From an uncultured Acidobacteriaceae bacterium (lineage in GTDB: Bacteria > Acidobacteriota > Terriglobia > Terriglobales > Acidobacteriaceae): a stretch of DNA of 62,984 bases. The stretch lies in assembly GCA_903828675.1 (NCBI GenBank), contig CAIKND010000011.1, positions 1 through 62,984 of the forward strand. Reading direction: 5' to 3'. Within the stretch, counting starts at the first letter, position 1. Every line of letters starts with the position of its first letter. The position numbers and the translations under genes are program-made. A model generated the notes under the pieces. It saw nothing but the letters and a program-made list of their open reading frames with translations, searched no databases and was not told where the DNA came from. Positions 54,196-62,962 of this stretch are shown in pieces.

Positions 54196-55785
54196 TCAAA
54201 GTCCTGCGTCCCCTTCATTCCGCCGCACGCGGAAGATCGATCGGCCCATGCGAATCTCGTCGTCTGGCTTGAGCAGCTTACGGTCATGTCCCAGGCGTAC
54301 GCCGTTTACAAAGGTACCATTGGTGGATCGCGAATCCTCGATGGTCAGCACGGCATCGACCAGCCGGAGTCTGGCATGGAAGCCGGAAATGGTGGGATCG
54401 CCCGGAATTACCAAGCTGTTTCCCTCGACCGCACCAATGAGCAGGTCCCCGCTCACCGGGAAACTCTGGCCAGCAAGTGGTCCGGCGGTAGCCTCAAGCG
54501 TTGGTCCGTGGCCGTCAGACGACGTATCAAAGAAGGCTGCCACACGTGTCCTGGTTCGCAAAGGGGCATGATCCGCCGCACTTTCCTCGACCATAGTCGG
54601 CGCATACGCTGGCGCCGGAGCCACCGACCCCGTAGGCTTATCCTCTTCCACCACGGTGAAACCTGAACGTACTGGCGCCGGGGGGGCGGCGAGCGGAACG
54701 AACACCGAGCCCTGCATCGGTCGGGTATCTTCGGTGGCTTTGACCTGCTGCCGCCGGGAGACAATCAGCAGTGTTGCGCCCACCACAAAACACCCTGCCA
54801 ACACCCAACCCCAGACCTTCCAAGGATTGCTGCTCACCAAAGGAGGGTAAACCTCGAAAGTCGCTGTCAGATGGTCCGGCTGCCAGCGGAGTTCCACTTT
54901 GTGTGTCTTGCCGTCTGAGGCCAGATGGCTCACTGTGAACGCCGCCACCGGCGTGGCGCGCATGGCCTCAATGCCCTGTCCGATCAGACCATCCAGATCC
55001 TCGGCCGATCGTGCCTCGGCGTAGCCGCCCCCTGTGGCCTGCGCGATGCGGGCAAGCGTCTGAAGATACTCCGGGTGAGAACGGGTTAGCCCAATCGCAT
55101 CGATGGGAACGTTTTGGACTTGCGCCTGGCGGATTACATCATTGATCGAGTGCCTGGAGCCCTCGTCGTGTCCGTCGGAGATGACTGTCAGGCGCCGGTA
55201 CGCTGGCGGCGCGCCATTCAGTTGTGCAAGAGCGTCTAGGAGGCCATCGTAAAGCCGAGTCAACGTACCCCAGCTCTTCACCTGCTTGAGGCGGCCGGCC
55301 AGGACCGCCTGGTCCGTGCCGAAGGGAACCTCGACGCGCGTTTCATCGGCAATCGTCAGAACCTCCACCTGATCCTGGGGGCGCGCCTGGTTTACAAACT
55401 TGGCGATGGACGAGTGAATAGCGGCAAGCGGCGCACCGTTCATGCTGCCGCTTGCATCCAGTGCCAGAATCGTCTTGACGCCATAGCCGGCCTCTCCAAA
55501 ACTGCGCACCGACTCGCCGCTGCCCAATTCGGTATCGCCCTCAACCAGCTTCAGATCCCCGACCTGGAACTGCCGCGGCGTGCCATGGCCGTCGGTGAGG
55601 TGCATCACCACGTCGATCCTGGGAAACTGCGGTCCGTTCTGTCCGTCCTTGCTGGTGTAAGCTGGGCCGGCACTGAGTGACGAGATTCCCCCGAGCGCCT
55701 GCGCCCTCGCCGTTCCATCCCAGCCCGATCCCATCAGGCCGGTCCCGGCCAGTGCGATGGCAATCCATACGGCTTGCTTGATCAT
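54196..55785 (-). CDS. Membrane vWA-FHA protein
   Basis: 529 aa from ATG 55785 (AGGAG 7 bases upstream). A signal peptide (MIKQAVWIAIALAGTGLMGS) leads to a vWA domain (about 90-270) with MIDAS DASGSM and SDGHDEGSR. A membrane helix follows (VWGWVLAGCFVVGATLLIV, about 325). The cytoplasmic C-terminal FHA domain has LIGAVEGNSLVIPGDPTISG, FHARL and STNGTFVNGVRLG. It could link an external ligand (vWA) to phosphothreonine binding inside. It is divergent from the FHA-ABC gene. Confidence 0.85.
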   Translation of the reverse strand: MIKQAVWIAIALAGTGLMGSGWDGTARAQALGGISSLSAGPAYTSKDGQNGPQFPRIDVVMHLTDGHGTPRQFQVGDLKLVEGDTELGSGESVRSFGEAGYGVKTILALDASGSMNGAPLAAIHSSIAKFVNQARPQDQVEVLTIADETRVEVPFGTDQAVLAGRLKQVKSWGTLTRLYDGLLDALAQLNGAPPAYRRLTVISDGHDEGSRHSINDVIRQAQVQNVPIDAIGLTRSHPEYLQTLARIAQATGGGYAEARSAEDLDGLIGQGIEAMRATPVAAFTVSHLASDGKTHKVELRWQPDHLTATFEVYPPLVSSNPWKVWGWVLAGCFVVGATLLIVSRRQQVKATEDTRPMQGSVFVPLAAPPAPVRSGFTVVEEDKPTGSVAPAPAYAPTMVEESAADHAPLRTRTRVAAFFDTSSDGHGPTLEATAGPLAGQSFPVSGDLLIGAVEGNSLVIPGDPTISGFHARLRLVDAVLTIEDSRSTNGTFVNGVRLGHDRKLLKPDDEIRMGRSIFRVRRNEGDAGL

Positions 55786-56162
55786 CTTGCTACTCCTGGG
55801 ATGCTTAACAATGCAACCAAACAATGATAAGGGCTGGCAGGTACAGGCTGACCGCAAATACAAGTCTGTCAAGTCTGCTTTCTTTGAAAGGGATGTCAGA
55901 TTTTCCGCCAAAGAGCCCGGGCTGTTCCGCACCAGAGCACGCGACACATTGAGTACCTCTCCGTCGGTCGCGCAAATGCATTGCTGGCCCTGATAGCCCA
56001 TGTCGCAAACAGGACGGGTCTTTACCCTCAGTTGCTTGCCAAAGCAGAGAATCTGCTTGGCGAAGGAATACCATGCCTTTGGTTGCCCTAGAACGGTCGC
56101 AGTTGCTATCATCCAGCAAATTCCCCTTGCCACAGTGAAGCATTCTGGAAGGCTCTTCTTTT
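55786..56162. other. Divergent promoter region
   Basis: About 375 bases between the divergent vWA-FHA and FHA-ABC genes. It must carry promoters for both. I see no sigma-54 box or obvious operator dyad. Confidence 0.4.
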
Positions 56163-58994
56163 ATGTCCCAAGATGAATTGAGTCCGCAGGCTTCATGGTT
56201 GATCGGGAAAGCCACTGAATCCGACCTCAGGGTGCCGGAACCCACCGTTTCCAACCGACATTGCAGGCTGACGCGCTACGCGGGTGGATTTACAGTCGAA
56301 GACCTAGGCTCAACCAACGGCACCTTTGTGAATGGGATAAAGATCGCACCCGGCGAGCCGGTTTGGGTTCCGCATGGAGCACATGTGACCCTAGGCAGCG
56401 AGGTTCTGATGCCTTGGCCAATGTCCGGCACCAGTTCGTCTTCCCGCCCGGCCTCCGTTCCCTCTGTCCCTACACATCCTCTACACGTTGGCACAAAGAC
56501 GATCACCATCGGCCGGGACCCGAAATCCGATGTCCAAATCGACCTGCCCATCGTCAGTTGGAACCATGCCATCATCACCCAAGAGAACGGCGCGTACATC
56601 ATCGAGGATCGGAACTCGCGCAATGGAACAGCGATCGGGCAAGTCAGCAATCGTATCCAGCGCGCCATCCTTGACCCCGCCTGCGAGGTCTATCTCGGCT
56701 CCTACAAGATAGCCGCTGCCCAACTACTGTCTTCGACCAAGAAGGTCGAGATCGGCGAGGGCGCCTTCCATAAGGTCAAATTGACCGGCAACACCATGGA
56801 GATCGGACGAGACCCAAACTGCCAGGTTCCGCTCCCGTTCCCCATGGTTTCCTGGCACCACGCCCGGCTCACACGCGCGCCTGCAGGAATTCTGGTCGAG
56901 GATCTGGGCTCCCGCAATGGTACTTACGTCGATGGAGTTCGCATCAGTGGTAAAGTCCTGGTCAAACCGGGCCAAGAGATTGGCCTCGGTAGCTTTCGTT
57001 TTCAACTACTCGAAGGCGGCGAGCTAGCGCAACGCGAATACTACGGTAATGTCACAATAGAGGCCAGTGACATCGTGGTTCACGCGCCCAACGGCAAACG
57101 TCTGCTGGACCCGGTGTCGCTTACCGTCTTTCCCTCGGAACTGGTCGCGCTGATGGGTCCGGCCGGTGCCGGCAAGACCACATTGCTGAAGGCCCTTAAC
57201 GGTTACACAAGGCCGGTTGAAGGCAAGGTGCTGTTCAACGGCTATAGCCTCTACGACTACTACGACCGCTTCCGCCAACAGATGGGTTACGTGCCCCAGG
57301 ACGACATTGTGCATCCCCAACTGACGGTGCGCCAAGCACTTTATTTCTCCGCCCGCCTGCGTACCGACCTTTCCGACAGCGAAATCGATACGCGCACAGA
57401 GAAGGTGCTACGGGACTTGGGCATACCGGACAAGATCGACACTGTCATCGGCTCGCCGGAGCGCAAGACTCTTAGCGGCGGCCAGCGTAAACGTGTCAAC
57501 ATAGCACTCGAACTCATCATCGATACGCCAGTGCTTTTTCTGGACGAGCCAACGTCGGGTCTGTCTTCCTATGACGCCGATTCCGTGGTGGATCTCCTCA
57601 AGGGTCTGTCGAAGACCGGAAAGACCATCATCACCACCATCCACCAGCCCAGCCTCAGGGTCTACAAACAGTTCGACGACCTTCTCATGGTCTCGCGCGA
57701 TAAGGGAGATAGGCCCGGCGCGATGGTTTACTTTGGGCCGGCGTTTCCGGATTCGATCCAGTTCTTCAACCCTCCTCCAACGGGTGCGCCGCCGTGCGGC
57801 CCGCCGCAGGATTTGAATCCAGAGATGCTGTTTTCCGGAATGAATACGGTCTCCGAAGCCAGCCGTACCGAGACCTGGCGCAAGCGTTACCAGGCCTCGC
57901 GCTATCAGAAAGAGTTCGTTAACGACCGCAGTGGCAAGCAGCCCGCCGCGCGCGCCAAGGCCGACGAAGATAGCCCGCGCCGCCAGTTCGGGCTCAAGCA
58001 GTGGTTTGCGCTGGTCAAGCGCAACGTCATCGTCAAACTTCAAGACCGCGCGCAGACCGCGATTCTTCTGGCCCAAGCGCCCTTATTCGCCGCTCTGGTG
58101 GCACTGGTCAATTACCCGCTACAGGCCGGCCATTTCGACGAGCTTTCGCAGAAGCTGCCTATTGTCCATTTCCTCATGGTAGTGGCCGCCATCTGGTTCG
58201 GCTGCAATAACGCGGCACGCGACATCGTGGGCGAGTGGACAATCTACAAGCGCGAACGCATGGTTACGCTCAAGCTTATACCCTACGTTTTTTCCAAGCT
58301 TGCGGTGCTGCTGGCGCTATGCATCTTCCAGTGCGGTTCCATGCTGGGCATTGTCTACGCCGTCTGCGGTCTGCATAGCAACTTCTTCAACGACTTTCTG
58401 ATTCTGCTAATGTCTTCCATGATTGGCGCGGGTCTGGGATTATGCATATCGGCCGTCTCCCGGACCAACGAAAGCGCCGTCGCTTTGCTGCCGGTGGTAC
58501 TTCTACCCATCATCGCCCTGGGTGGCGGCTTGCGCCCGATTTATCTGATGCCCAAGGCTGGCCAAATCATCAGTACGGTGATTCCTTCACGGTGGTCGTT
58601 TGAGGCCAACTTGCTTCAGGAAGCCTCGGCCAGCGATTGGGGTGCGAAGAAGTATTTGCCCGATTACAGATGCAATATCGAGCCAGAGAACCAGCCAGCC
58701 TCGACCCTGCAATCGGGCGCAGATTGCCCCGCAAGCGAGGCCTCCGCTCTCTGCGGAGACGTGGCAGAGAACTCCATCCCTGGCTATCTCATTACTTTTA
58801 CCAACAACAGCAGAACAGAGCAGACCTGTCGTGCCTCGGTTCGCCAGGCCTATCCGCGGATCAACCCTGTTGCTCACGCCGTCAGCTACCGTCATCGCTT
58901 CTTCGACTCGATGACAGTGCTTGGCGGGATGCTATTTGTGCTGGTTACGTCGGTCATCGTCATCTTGCGCAGGCGCGACAACGATTCCCAATGA
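56163..58994 (+). CDS. Triple-FHA ABC transporter (ABCG-like fusion)
   Basis: 943 aa. Three FHA domains occupy about 1-270, each with the S-x-x-H/N-G core: VSNRHCRL...STNGTFVNG, VSWNHAII...SRNGTAIG and VSWHHARL...SRNGTYVDG. The ABC ATPase (about 290-520) has GPAGAGKTTLLKAL, the signature LSGGQRKRVNIALEL and Walker B VLFLDEPTSGLSS. An ABC-2 type membrane domain of six or seven helices (about 640-935) follows. The order NBD then membrane domain is ABCG-like; it is a half transporter that should dimerise. FHA domains suggest control by the cluster's kinases. Confidence 0.9.
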   Translation: MSQDELSPQASWLIGKATESDLRVPEPTVSNRHCRLTRYAGGFTVEDLGSTNGTFVNGIKIAPGEPVWVPHGAHVTLGSEVLMPWPMSGTSSSSRPASVPSVPTHPLHVGTKTITIGRDPKSDVQIDLPIVSWNHAIITQENGAYIIEDRNSRNGTAIGQVSNRIQRAILDPACEVYLGSYKIAAAQLLSSTKKVEIGEGAFHKVKLTGNTMEIGRDPNCQVPLPFPMVSWHHARLTRAPAGILVEDLGSRNGTYVDGVRISGKVLVKPGQEIGLGSFRFQLLEGGELAQREYYGNVTIEASDIVVHAPNGKRLLDPVSLTVFPSELVALMGPAGAGKTTLLKALNGYTRPVEGKVLFNGYSLYDYYDRFRQQMGYVPQDDIVHPQLTVRQALYFSARLRTDLSDSEIDTRTEKVLRDLGIPDKIDTVIGSPERKTLSGGQRKRVNIALELIIDTPVLFLDEPTSGLSSYDADSVVDLLKGLSKTGKTIITTIHQPSLRVYKQFDDLLMVSRDKGDRPGAMVYFGPAFPDSIQFFNPPPTGAPPCGPPQDLNPEMLFSGMNTVSEASRTETWRKRYQASRYQKEFVNDRSGKQPAARAKADEDSPRRQFGLKQWFALVKRNVIVKLQDRAQTAILLAQAPLFAALVALVNYPLQAGHFDELSQKLPIVHFLMVVAAIWFGCNNAARDIVGEWTIYKRERMVTLKLIPYVFSKLAVLLALCIFQCGSMLGIVYAVCGLHSNFFNDFLILLMSSMIGAGLGLCISAVSRTNESAVALLPVVLLPIIALGGGLRPIYLMPKAGQIISTVIPSRWSFEANLLQEASASDWGAKKYLPDYRCNIEPENQPASTLQSGADCPASEASALCGDVAENSIPGYLITFTNNSRTEQTCRASVRQAYPRINPVAHAVSYRHRFFDSMTVLGGMLFVLVTSVIVILRRRDNDSQ

Positions 58995-59138
58995 ATTGAA
59001 TGAATATGATCCACTTTCGAAGACAGATTCACCGTCGTAACACTGTAGTGCAGTCATCGACAGTAAACTTGCGGCCTTTTTCATAAGTTCGCACTTACAT
59101 ACAAAGCACAGGCTTTGTTTAGTCCCTGAGGTTCAAGC

Positions 59139-60065
59139 GTGAGCGAAGTTCCCATCCCTGGGCAGTTGGTCATGGTCTTTGCCGAAGAGTGTGACCGGGG
59201 CAAGCTCCGCGAAGAAAACCAGGACACGGTCTGGCACGCCCGTATCGCACTGGGCGAACTGCTGATCGTAGCTGACGGCATCGGCGGGTACCTGGGCGGA
59301 GCTACCGCATCCCAAATGGCGGTTAAGGGCTTTCACAAATATCTGGCCAACCTTGCCCAAGACTACCCGCCTGACCGCGCCATCCGCGAGGCCTCTGAAT
59401 GTACCAATGCAAACATTCTTGCGGAGGCTCACTCGCTGAACTCCGACTTTCGCCGCATGGGATCTACAGTCGTGTTAGCCCTGCTGCAACAGGACACGAG
59501 TGGGACCCGAGTCTGGATCGGACACATCGGCGATAGTCGTGCCTACTTGGTTCGGGCTGGCCAACTAAGCCGCCTCACCAACGACCACTCCGCAGTGCAG
59601 GCCCTACTTAACCGCAATCTGATCACTCCTCTGGAGGCTCTCCACCACCCTGACGGGTCCGTACTGACGCGCAGCTTGGGCCATAAACCAGAAGTGGAGA
59701 TCGACATCAACATGTTTCCGCTCGTAGACGGGGACAGCCTAATACTCTGCTCCGACGGTCTGTGGGGCTACGTCCCGGAGAAGAATATCCAGATGGTAGC
59801 GGCCAACCCAGAGCTAACGTTGGAAATCGCGGCCAGGACGCTCCTGAACCTGGCATTGGCCGCCGGTGGCCCCGACAATATAGGCATCGAGATAGTCCGT
59901 CTGAGTTCACCTCCTATCGCGGTTGCTCAAGCCGTTAAGGAACCCCACCGACACGGACTGATGGAGATTCTGGCGCTTTGCCTGCTTGCCATTGCCGGTT
60001 TGGGCACACTTGCTTACTTCGTCACCCAGCACCACTGGCTGCACACACTTCGACATTTGCGCTGA
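59139..60065 (+). CDS. PP2C-type Ser/Thr phosphatase with C-terminal membrane helix
   Basis: 308 aa, GTG start with GAGG 8 bases upstream. PPM motifs: REENQDTVWHA, VADGIGGYLGG (metal Asp; Ile for the usual Met), GSTVVLALL, GHIGDSRAYL, CSDGLWGYV and GGPDNIGIE. A C-terminal helix (LMEILALCLLAIAGLGTLAYF) anchors it to the membrane. It should reverse the phosphorylation by the two nearby kinases. It lies 144 bases after the FHA-ABC gene, in the same direction. Confidence 0.92.
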   Translation: MSEVPIPGQLVMVFAEECDRGKLREENQDTVWHARIALGELLIVADGIGGYLGGATASQMAVKGFHKYLANLAQDYPPDRAIREASECTNANILAEAHSLNSDFRRMGSTVVLALLQQDTSGTRVWIGHIGDSRAYLVRAGQLSRLTNDHSAVQALLNRNLITPLEALHHPDGSVLTRSLGHKPEVEIDINMFPLVDGDSLILCSDGLWGYVPEKNIQMVAANPELTLEIAARTLLNLALAAGGPDNIGIEIVRLSSPPIAVAQAVKEPHRHGLMEILALCLLAIAGLGTLAYFVTQHHWLHTLRHLR

Positions 60066-60356
60066 GATTCCTACATTGCTCCAAACTGAGGCAACCAGGC
60101 AGACTATACCGCTTTCAGGCTCCGGACTCGAATTGATTGCTGTGTTCAGACTGGCCTCTTTTCCGTGACCCAATGAACGGCGGGCGGATGGCACTTTAGC
60201 TGCCGCCGCTTGCCGTCAATGACGCTGTTTTGGCTCCCCCATGGCCTGCGGTCACGGTTCCCCCAAAAAGCTATGACTGCTGCGCTTTGCTCGGCAGCAT
60301 TTTGTGCCTCTCTTGCCCCCCCCCGTTGGGGTCACTTCAAGGAAAAGAGGCATAAC

Positions 60357-60725
60357 ATGACGAACTCAGCAACACTCTCCGAAGTTCAACTCCGCCAGTT
60401 CACCGGCTCCGAGAACTGGTATCGCCACGGCATCAATCGCACTGTCCTTTTCACCGACGGCGCAAAGTTCCTTGCCGACCAGGGCGGCGCTTACTGGCTG
60501 CTCGACATCATCGCGATCGCCCAGCAACATGATGCCCGCGTTTCCGGCGAAGAGTTCCAGGTTTGGAACTTGAAGGTTCACTCCGACCGTAGCGCGGCCG
60601 TGTTCTGCGATGACGGCAATGGGAACCCGGTCTATACGCAGGAGATCCCCTTCACGGACTTCCCGCTTGACGAAGTGAAGCTCTACTTCGCCAACAACGT
60701 GATTCATCTGCCCAGCGAATATTAG
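60357..60725 (+). CDS. DUF6876 family protein
   Basis: 122 aa from ATG 60357 (AGAGG 8 bases upstream; the frame is open to 60210). It has the family pattern LRQFTGSENWYRHGINRTVL, GAYWLLDIIAIAQ, EEFQVWNLKV and FTDFPLDEVKLYF. This family is mostly found on plasmids and integrative elements and has no known function. It is followed by an intrinsic terminator. Confidence 0.8.
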   Translation: MTNSATLSEVQLRQFTGSENWYRHGINRTVLFTDGAKFLADQGGAYWLLDIIAIAQQHDARVSGEEFQVWNLKVHSDRSAAVFCDDGNGNPVYTQEIPFTDFPLDEVKLYFANNVIHLPSEY

Positions 60726-60733
60726 CTGGGCAC

Positions 60734-60767
60734 GCCCGCGCCGGTAATCGTCGGCGCGGGCTTTTTT
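60734..60767 (+). terminator. Intrinsic terminator after the DUF6876 gene
   Basis: GCCCGCGCCG (60734-60743) pairs with CGGCGCGGGC (60752-60761), followed by six T. A textbook Rho-independent terminator. Confidence 0.9.
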
Positions 60768-60876
60768 ATTGACCGTTGCGGCTTTGTCGCCAACAACTCC
60801 TCCGAGACCCAGACGGAACGGTTGCCGCAGTTCGCCAGCGGAATCCACATTCCTGCGTGAGTCCCGCAAGTTTTCC

Positions 60877-60968
60877 ACGCATAAACGGTGTACCTTTTTA
60901 CGCATAAACGGTGTATCCAGGGCGATCTTTCACGCATAAACGGTGTACATTTACGCATAAACGGTGTA
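60877..60968. repeat. Four 16-base iterons (plasmid-type origin)
   Basis: ACGCATAAACGGTGTA occurs exactly four times, in the same orientation, at 60877, 60900, 60932 and 60953. The spacings 23, 32 and 21 are close to whole helical turns. They lie just downstream of repA on the replicon map, with a flank rich in A and T (60990-61060) that could be the melting region. They fit iterons bound by a RepA-type initiator. Confidence 0.85.
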
Positions 60969-61147
60969 CGAAGTGTCCGCATAGCATTGATTAAACAAGG
61001 CTTCCGCAACGCCCTGTAGTACCTTTATGTAATCCTATATAGATAGCCTGTAGTAGCAGCCGCGCTCTGTGGAAATGTGCCGGTGCGCGACAAGACGAGA
61101 GCCTCCGCCCCCTCCGCGGGGGAAAGAGCGCTACGCGCCACCGATGA
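60969..61147. other. AT-rich flank of the iterons
   Basis: It contains CCTGTAGTA twice (near 61013 and 61050) around the AT-rich TATGTAATCCTATATAGATA, and a weak DnaA-box-like TTTCCACA on the minus strand near 61070. It is a candidate unwinding element; no gene is seen. Confidence 0.4.
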
Positions 61148-62137
61148 CTAGCGCAGAACTTTGGGGATGTGCGGACCTGAAGGACGAAGCAGTAGGCCAT
61201 TCTCATGGTCTTCTATCTTCAATTCGGGGTAGACCATGACTATTCTTCGGAATGCTTCGACCGCTTTTGCTCGAAAGCAGGAGCGGCCTTGCGGCGTATT
61301 GGCGTACCCGGCTCCGAAGCTCCGGCGCAGCGACTCCCACAGAATCAGCGTGGGCCGCGACAGATAGCTGACCCGGCGCGTCGCCCAGGCGTAGAGATCG
61401 AGCGCCAGGGGCGACTTCTTGAGAGCCTTGACAGCCCTCAAGTCGAGCGGCACCGGAGCGGCGACAATTTGCTCAAAGAAGTTCATCGACAGGGTCACTG
61501 AGGACTTTGCCAGACTTCCGTTCGGCAACTTTTGCGGTGTCCACCAAAGATGAAACCTGTCCGCCACGAGAAGATTCTCTCCGCTGGAGTGATTTTGCCC
61601 GTTGGCCTCACTCGACCAGCGGGTCGAGATGGCGGCGCCGACCAGACGTTGCATCTGAACGCGGAAGCGCGGGATGGTTCCCCAGTGGCCGCCTGTTGCT
61701 TGGAGTCCGAGTTGCGCCATGAAGCTCGAAAGCGATGTGCCAAGTTCCAGCTCTCGATTTCCGGTCCGGACTGCCTCGGTTGTCATCCAGATAAGAATCA
61801 GACGTGGATAGCTGCCGTATGGCAGGCCGGTCCCGCCGACATCCGTGATGCGGAGTGTGAGATTGCCGTCCGAACGGACGAATTGTGTGCCGAGCTGCTC
61901 ACTGTGCGGAAGAGTGGTTTGGACCAGAAACTTTGCCATAAAGCCGAGCGCGCCGGCATCGAGGGCGCTCTCGGTGGGAATGGCTTGCACGATGGATAGC
62001 AGAGGATGTGGTTGCCGGGAGACAATCGACCCTCTTCGCGAATGCGCTGAAAAGCCAGACGCGTTGAGCCGCGGGGCTGACGCCCGCTTATCGGCAGCCG
62101 AAATCGAATTCTGGCCGAGTATCGCGCTAACGGACAT
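61148..62137 (-). CDS. repA: Plasmid replication initiator RepA
   Basis: 329 aa from ATG 62137; the frame is open to 62254. It shows the plasmid RepA (RepA_C-type) pattern: ALGFMAKFLVQTTLPHSEQL, then GSYPRLILIWMTTEAVRTGN, SLSSFMAQLGLQATGGHWGT, LVADRFHLWWTP and ALKKSPLALDLYAWATRRVS. It should bind the adjacent iterons and start replication. It lies 23 bases after the small helix-turn-helix gene. It appears intact, so the element may be able to replicate. Confidence 0.85.
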   Translation of the reverse strand: MSVSAILGQNSISAADKRASAPRLNASGFSAHSRRGSIVSRQPHPLLSIVQAIPTESALDAGALGFMAKFLVQTTLPHSEQLGTQFVRSDGNLTLRITDVGGTGLPYGSYPRLILIWMTTEAVRTGNRELELGTSLSSFMAQLGLQATGGHWGTIPRFRVQMQRLVGAAISTRWSSEANGQNHSSGENLLVADRFHLWWTPQKLPNGSLAKSSVTLSMNFFEQIVAAPVPLDLRAVKALKKSPLALDLYAWATRRVSYLSRPTLILWESLRRSFGAGYANTPQGRSCFRAKAVEAFRRIVMVYPELKIEDHENGLLLRPSGPHIPKVLR

Positions 62138-62160
62138 GAGTTCAGAACTCAATCGTCTGT

Positions 62161-62379
62161 CTACCGGATTCCAAGAACATCGGCAACTGCGACCGTGCAG
62201 AAATACAAACAGCGGCCTAGTCTCAAGCGGGTTGCGTTGATCTTGTTGACCCACTCGCCGGAGGATCTCAGCGTCGTGCGCAAACCGTCTGGAGAACGAT
62301 CAAGGATGGCTGCCAATTGGTTGATACTGAGCAGCGCTCCATACTGCCTAATCAGAGTCTCATCTGCCGTCATTGTCAT
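62161..62379 (-). CDS. Small helix-turn-helix protein upstream of repA
   Basis: 72 aa. LLSINQLAAILDRSPDGLRT, then LRLGRCLYFCTVAVADVLG, is a winged-helix excisionase/AlpA-like layout. Such small DNA-binding proteins commonly precede RepA on plasmids and integrative elements and may control copy number. Start at ATG 62379; a second ATG at 62373 is possible. Confidence 0.65.
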   Translation of the reverse strand: MTMTADETLIRQYGALLSINQLAAILDRSPDGLRTTLRSSGEWVNKINATRLRLGRCLYFCTVAVADVLGIR

Positions 62380-62962
62380 TGCTTTTCAGATCCTCTCTGT
62401 GCCGCTCCTGTCGCCTTCAAATGCACTCGCGTTTCAAAGTACGGTTCCATATTCTCCATCATACAGCAGTGTACATTTCAATAAACGCATTTTCTTTTCT
62501 TTTAGCTTGCCGAGACAGACCTAATTTCGCCTTCCTCCCAGGTTTTTCATCATCACTGTTCATTTCTGTCGAACTGCCCGCATACGATTTTTCCGGTTTA
62601 CCAAGGGCTGTCTTTGGCGGGAGGAGGTTTCCTCCCTGTCTGCGGACGCAATTGCACGTCCTCCGCCACCCTCCTCAGCGGGGCCGTTCCTTCCCCGCAA
62701 CGCCCCTCCCTGATTGCCTGAAAAGCAACAGCAACAACAAAAGCAAAAACAGCTAAGGGGTGTTTCCCCCTCGCGCCCGCAAGGGGTTTCCCCAGGCTTC
62801 CGCGCTCCGCTTGTGCAGCCCTTGCGCCCTTTCCGCTGCGCTCCAAGGGTGGGAGATACCCCTCCCCTTGCAGTTGCTACCCCCCACCTTCGCCAGGAGG
62901 CGTTCGGCATTTGTTTTTCAAATGCCGAGTACCACGAGGCAAAACCCAAGGAGGAAGTACCC
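62380..62962. other. Non-coding stretch before the last gene
   Basis: About 580 bases with GC-rich, low-complexity patches and a CAACAACAAAAGCAAAAAC-like run near 62730. Open frames look like chance frames. It should carry the divergent promoters of the repA pair and of the next gene. Confidence 0.4.
62905..62927. repeat. Hairpin upstream of the last gene
   Basis: CGGCATTTG (62905-62913) pairs with CAAATGCCG (62919-62927) around TTTTT. It lies 35 bases before the start codon at 62963, so it may be an operator or a leader stem-loop. Confidence 0.5.

Noticed and set aside
60877..60968. Short CRISPR array
   Set aside because: The repeats are only 16 bases, the gaps 5-16 bases, and no cas genes are near. 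Iterons beside repA explain them better.
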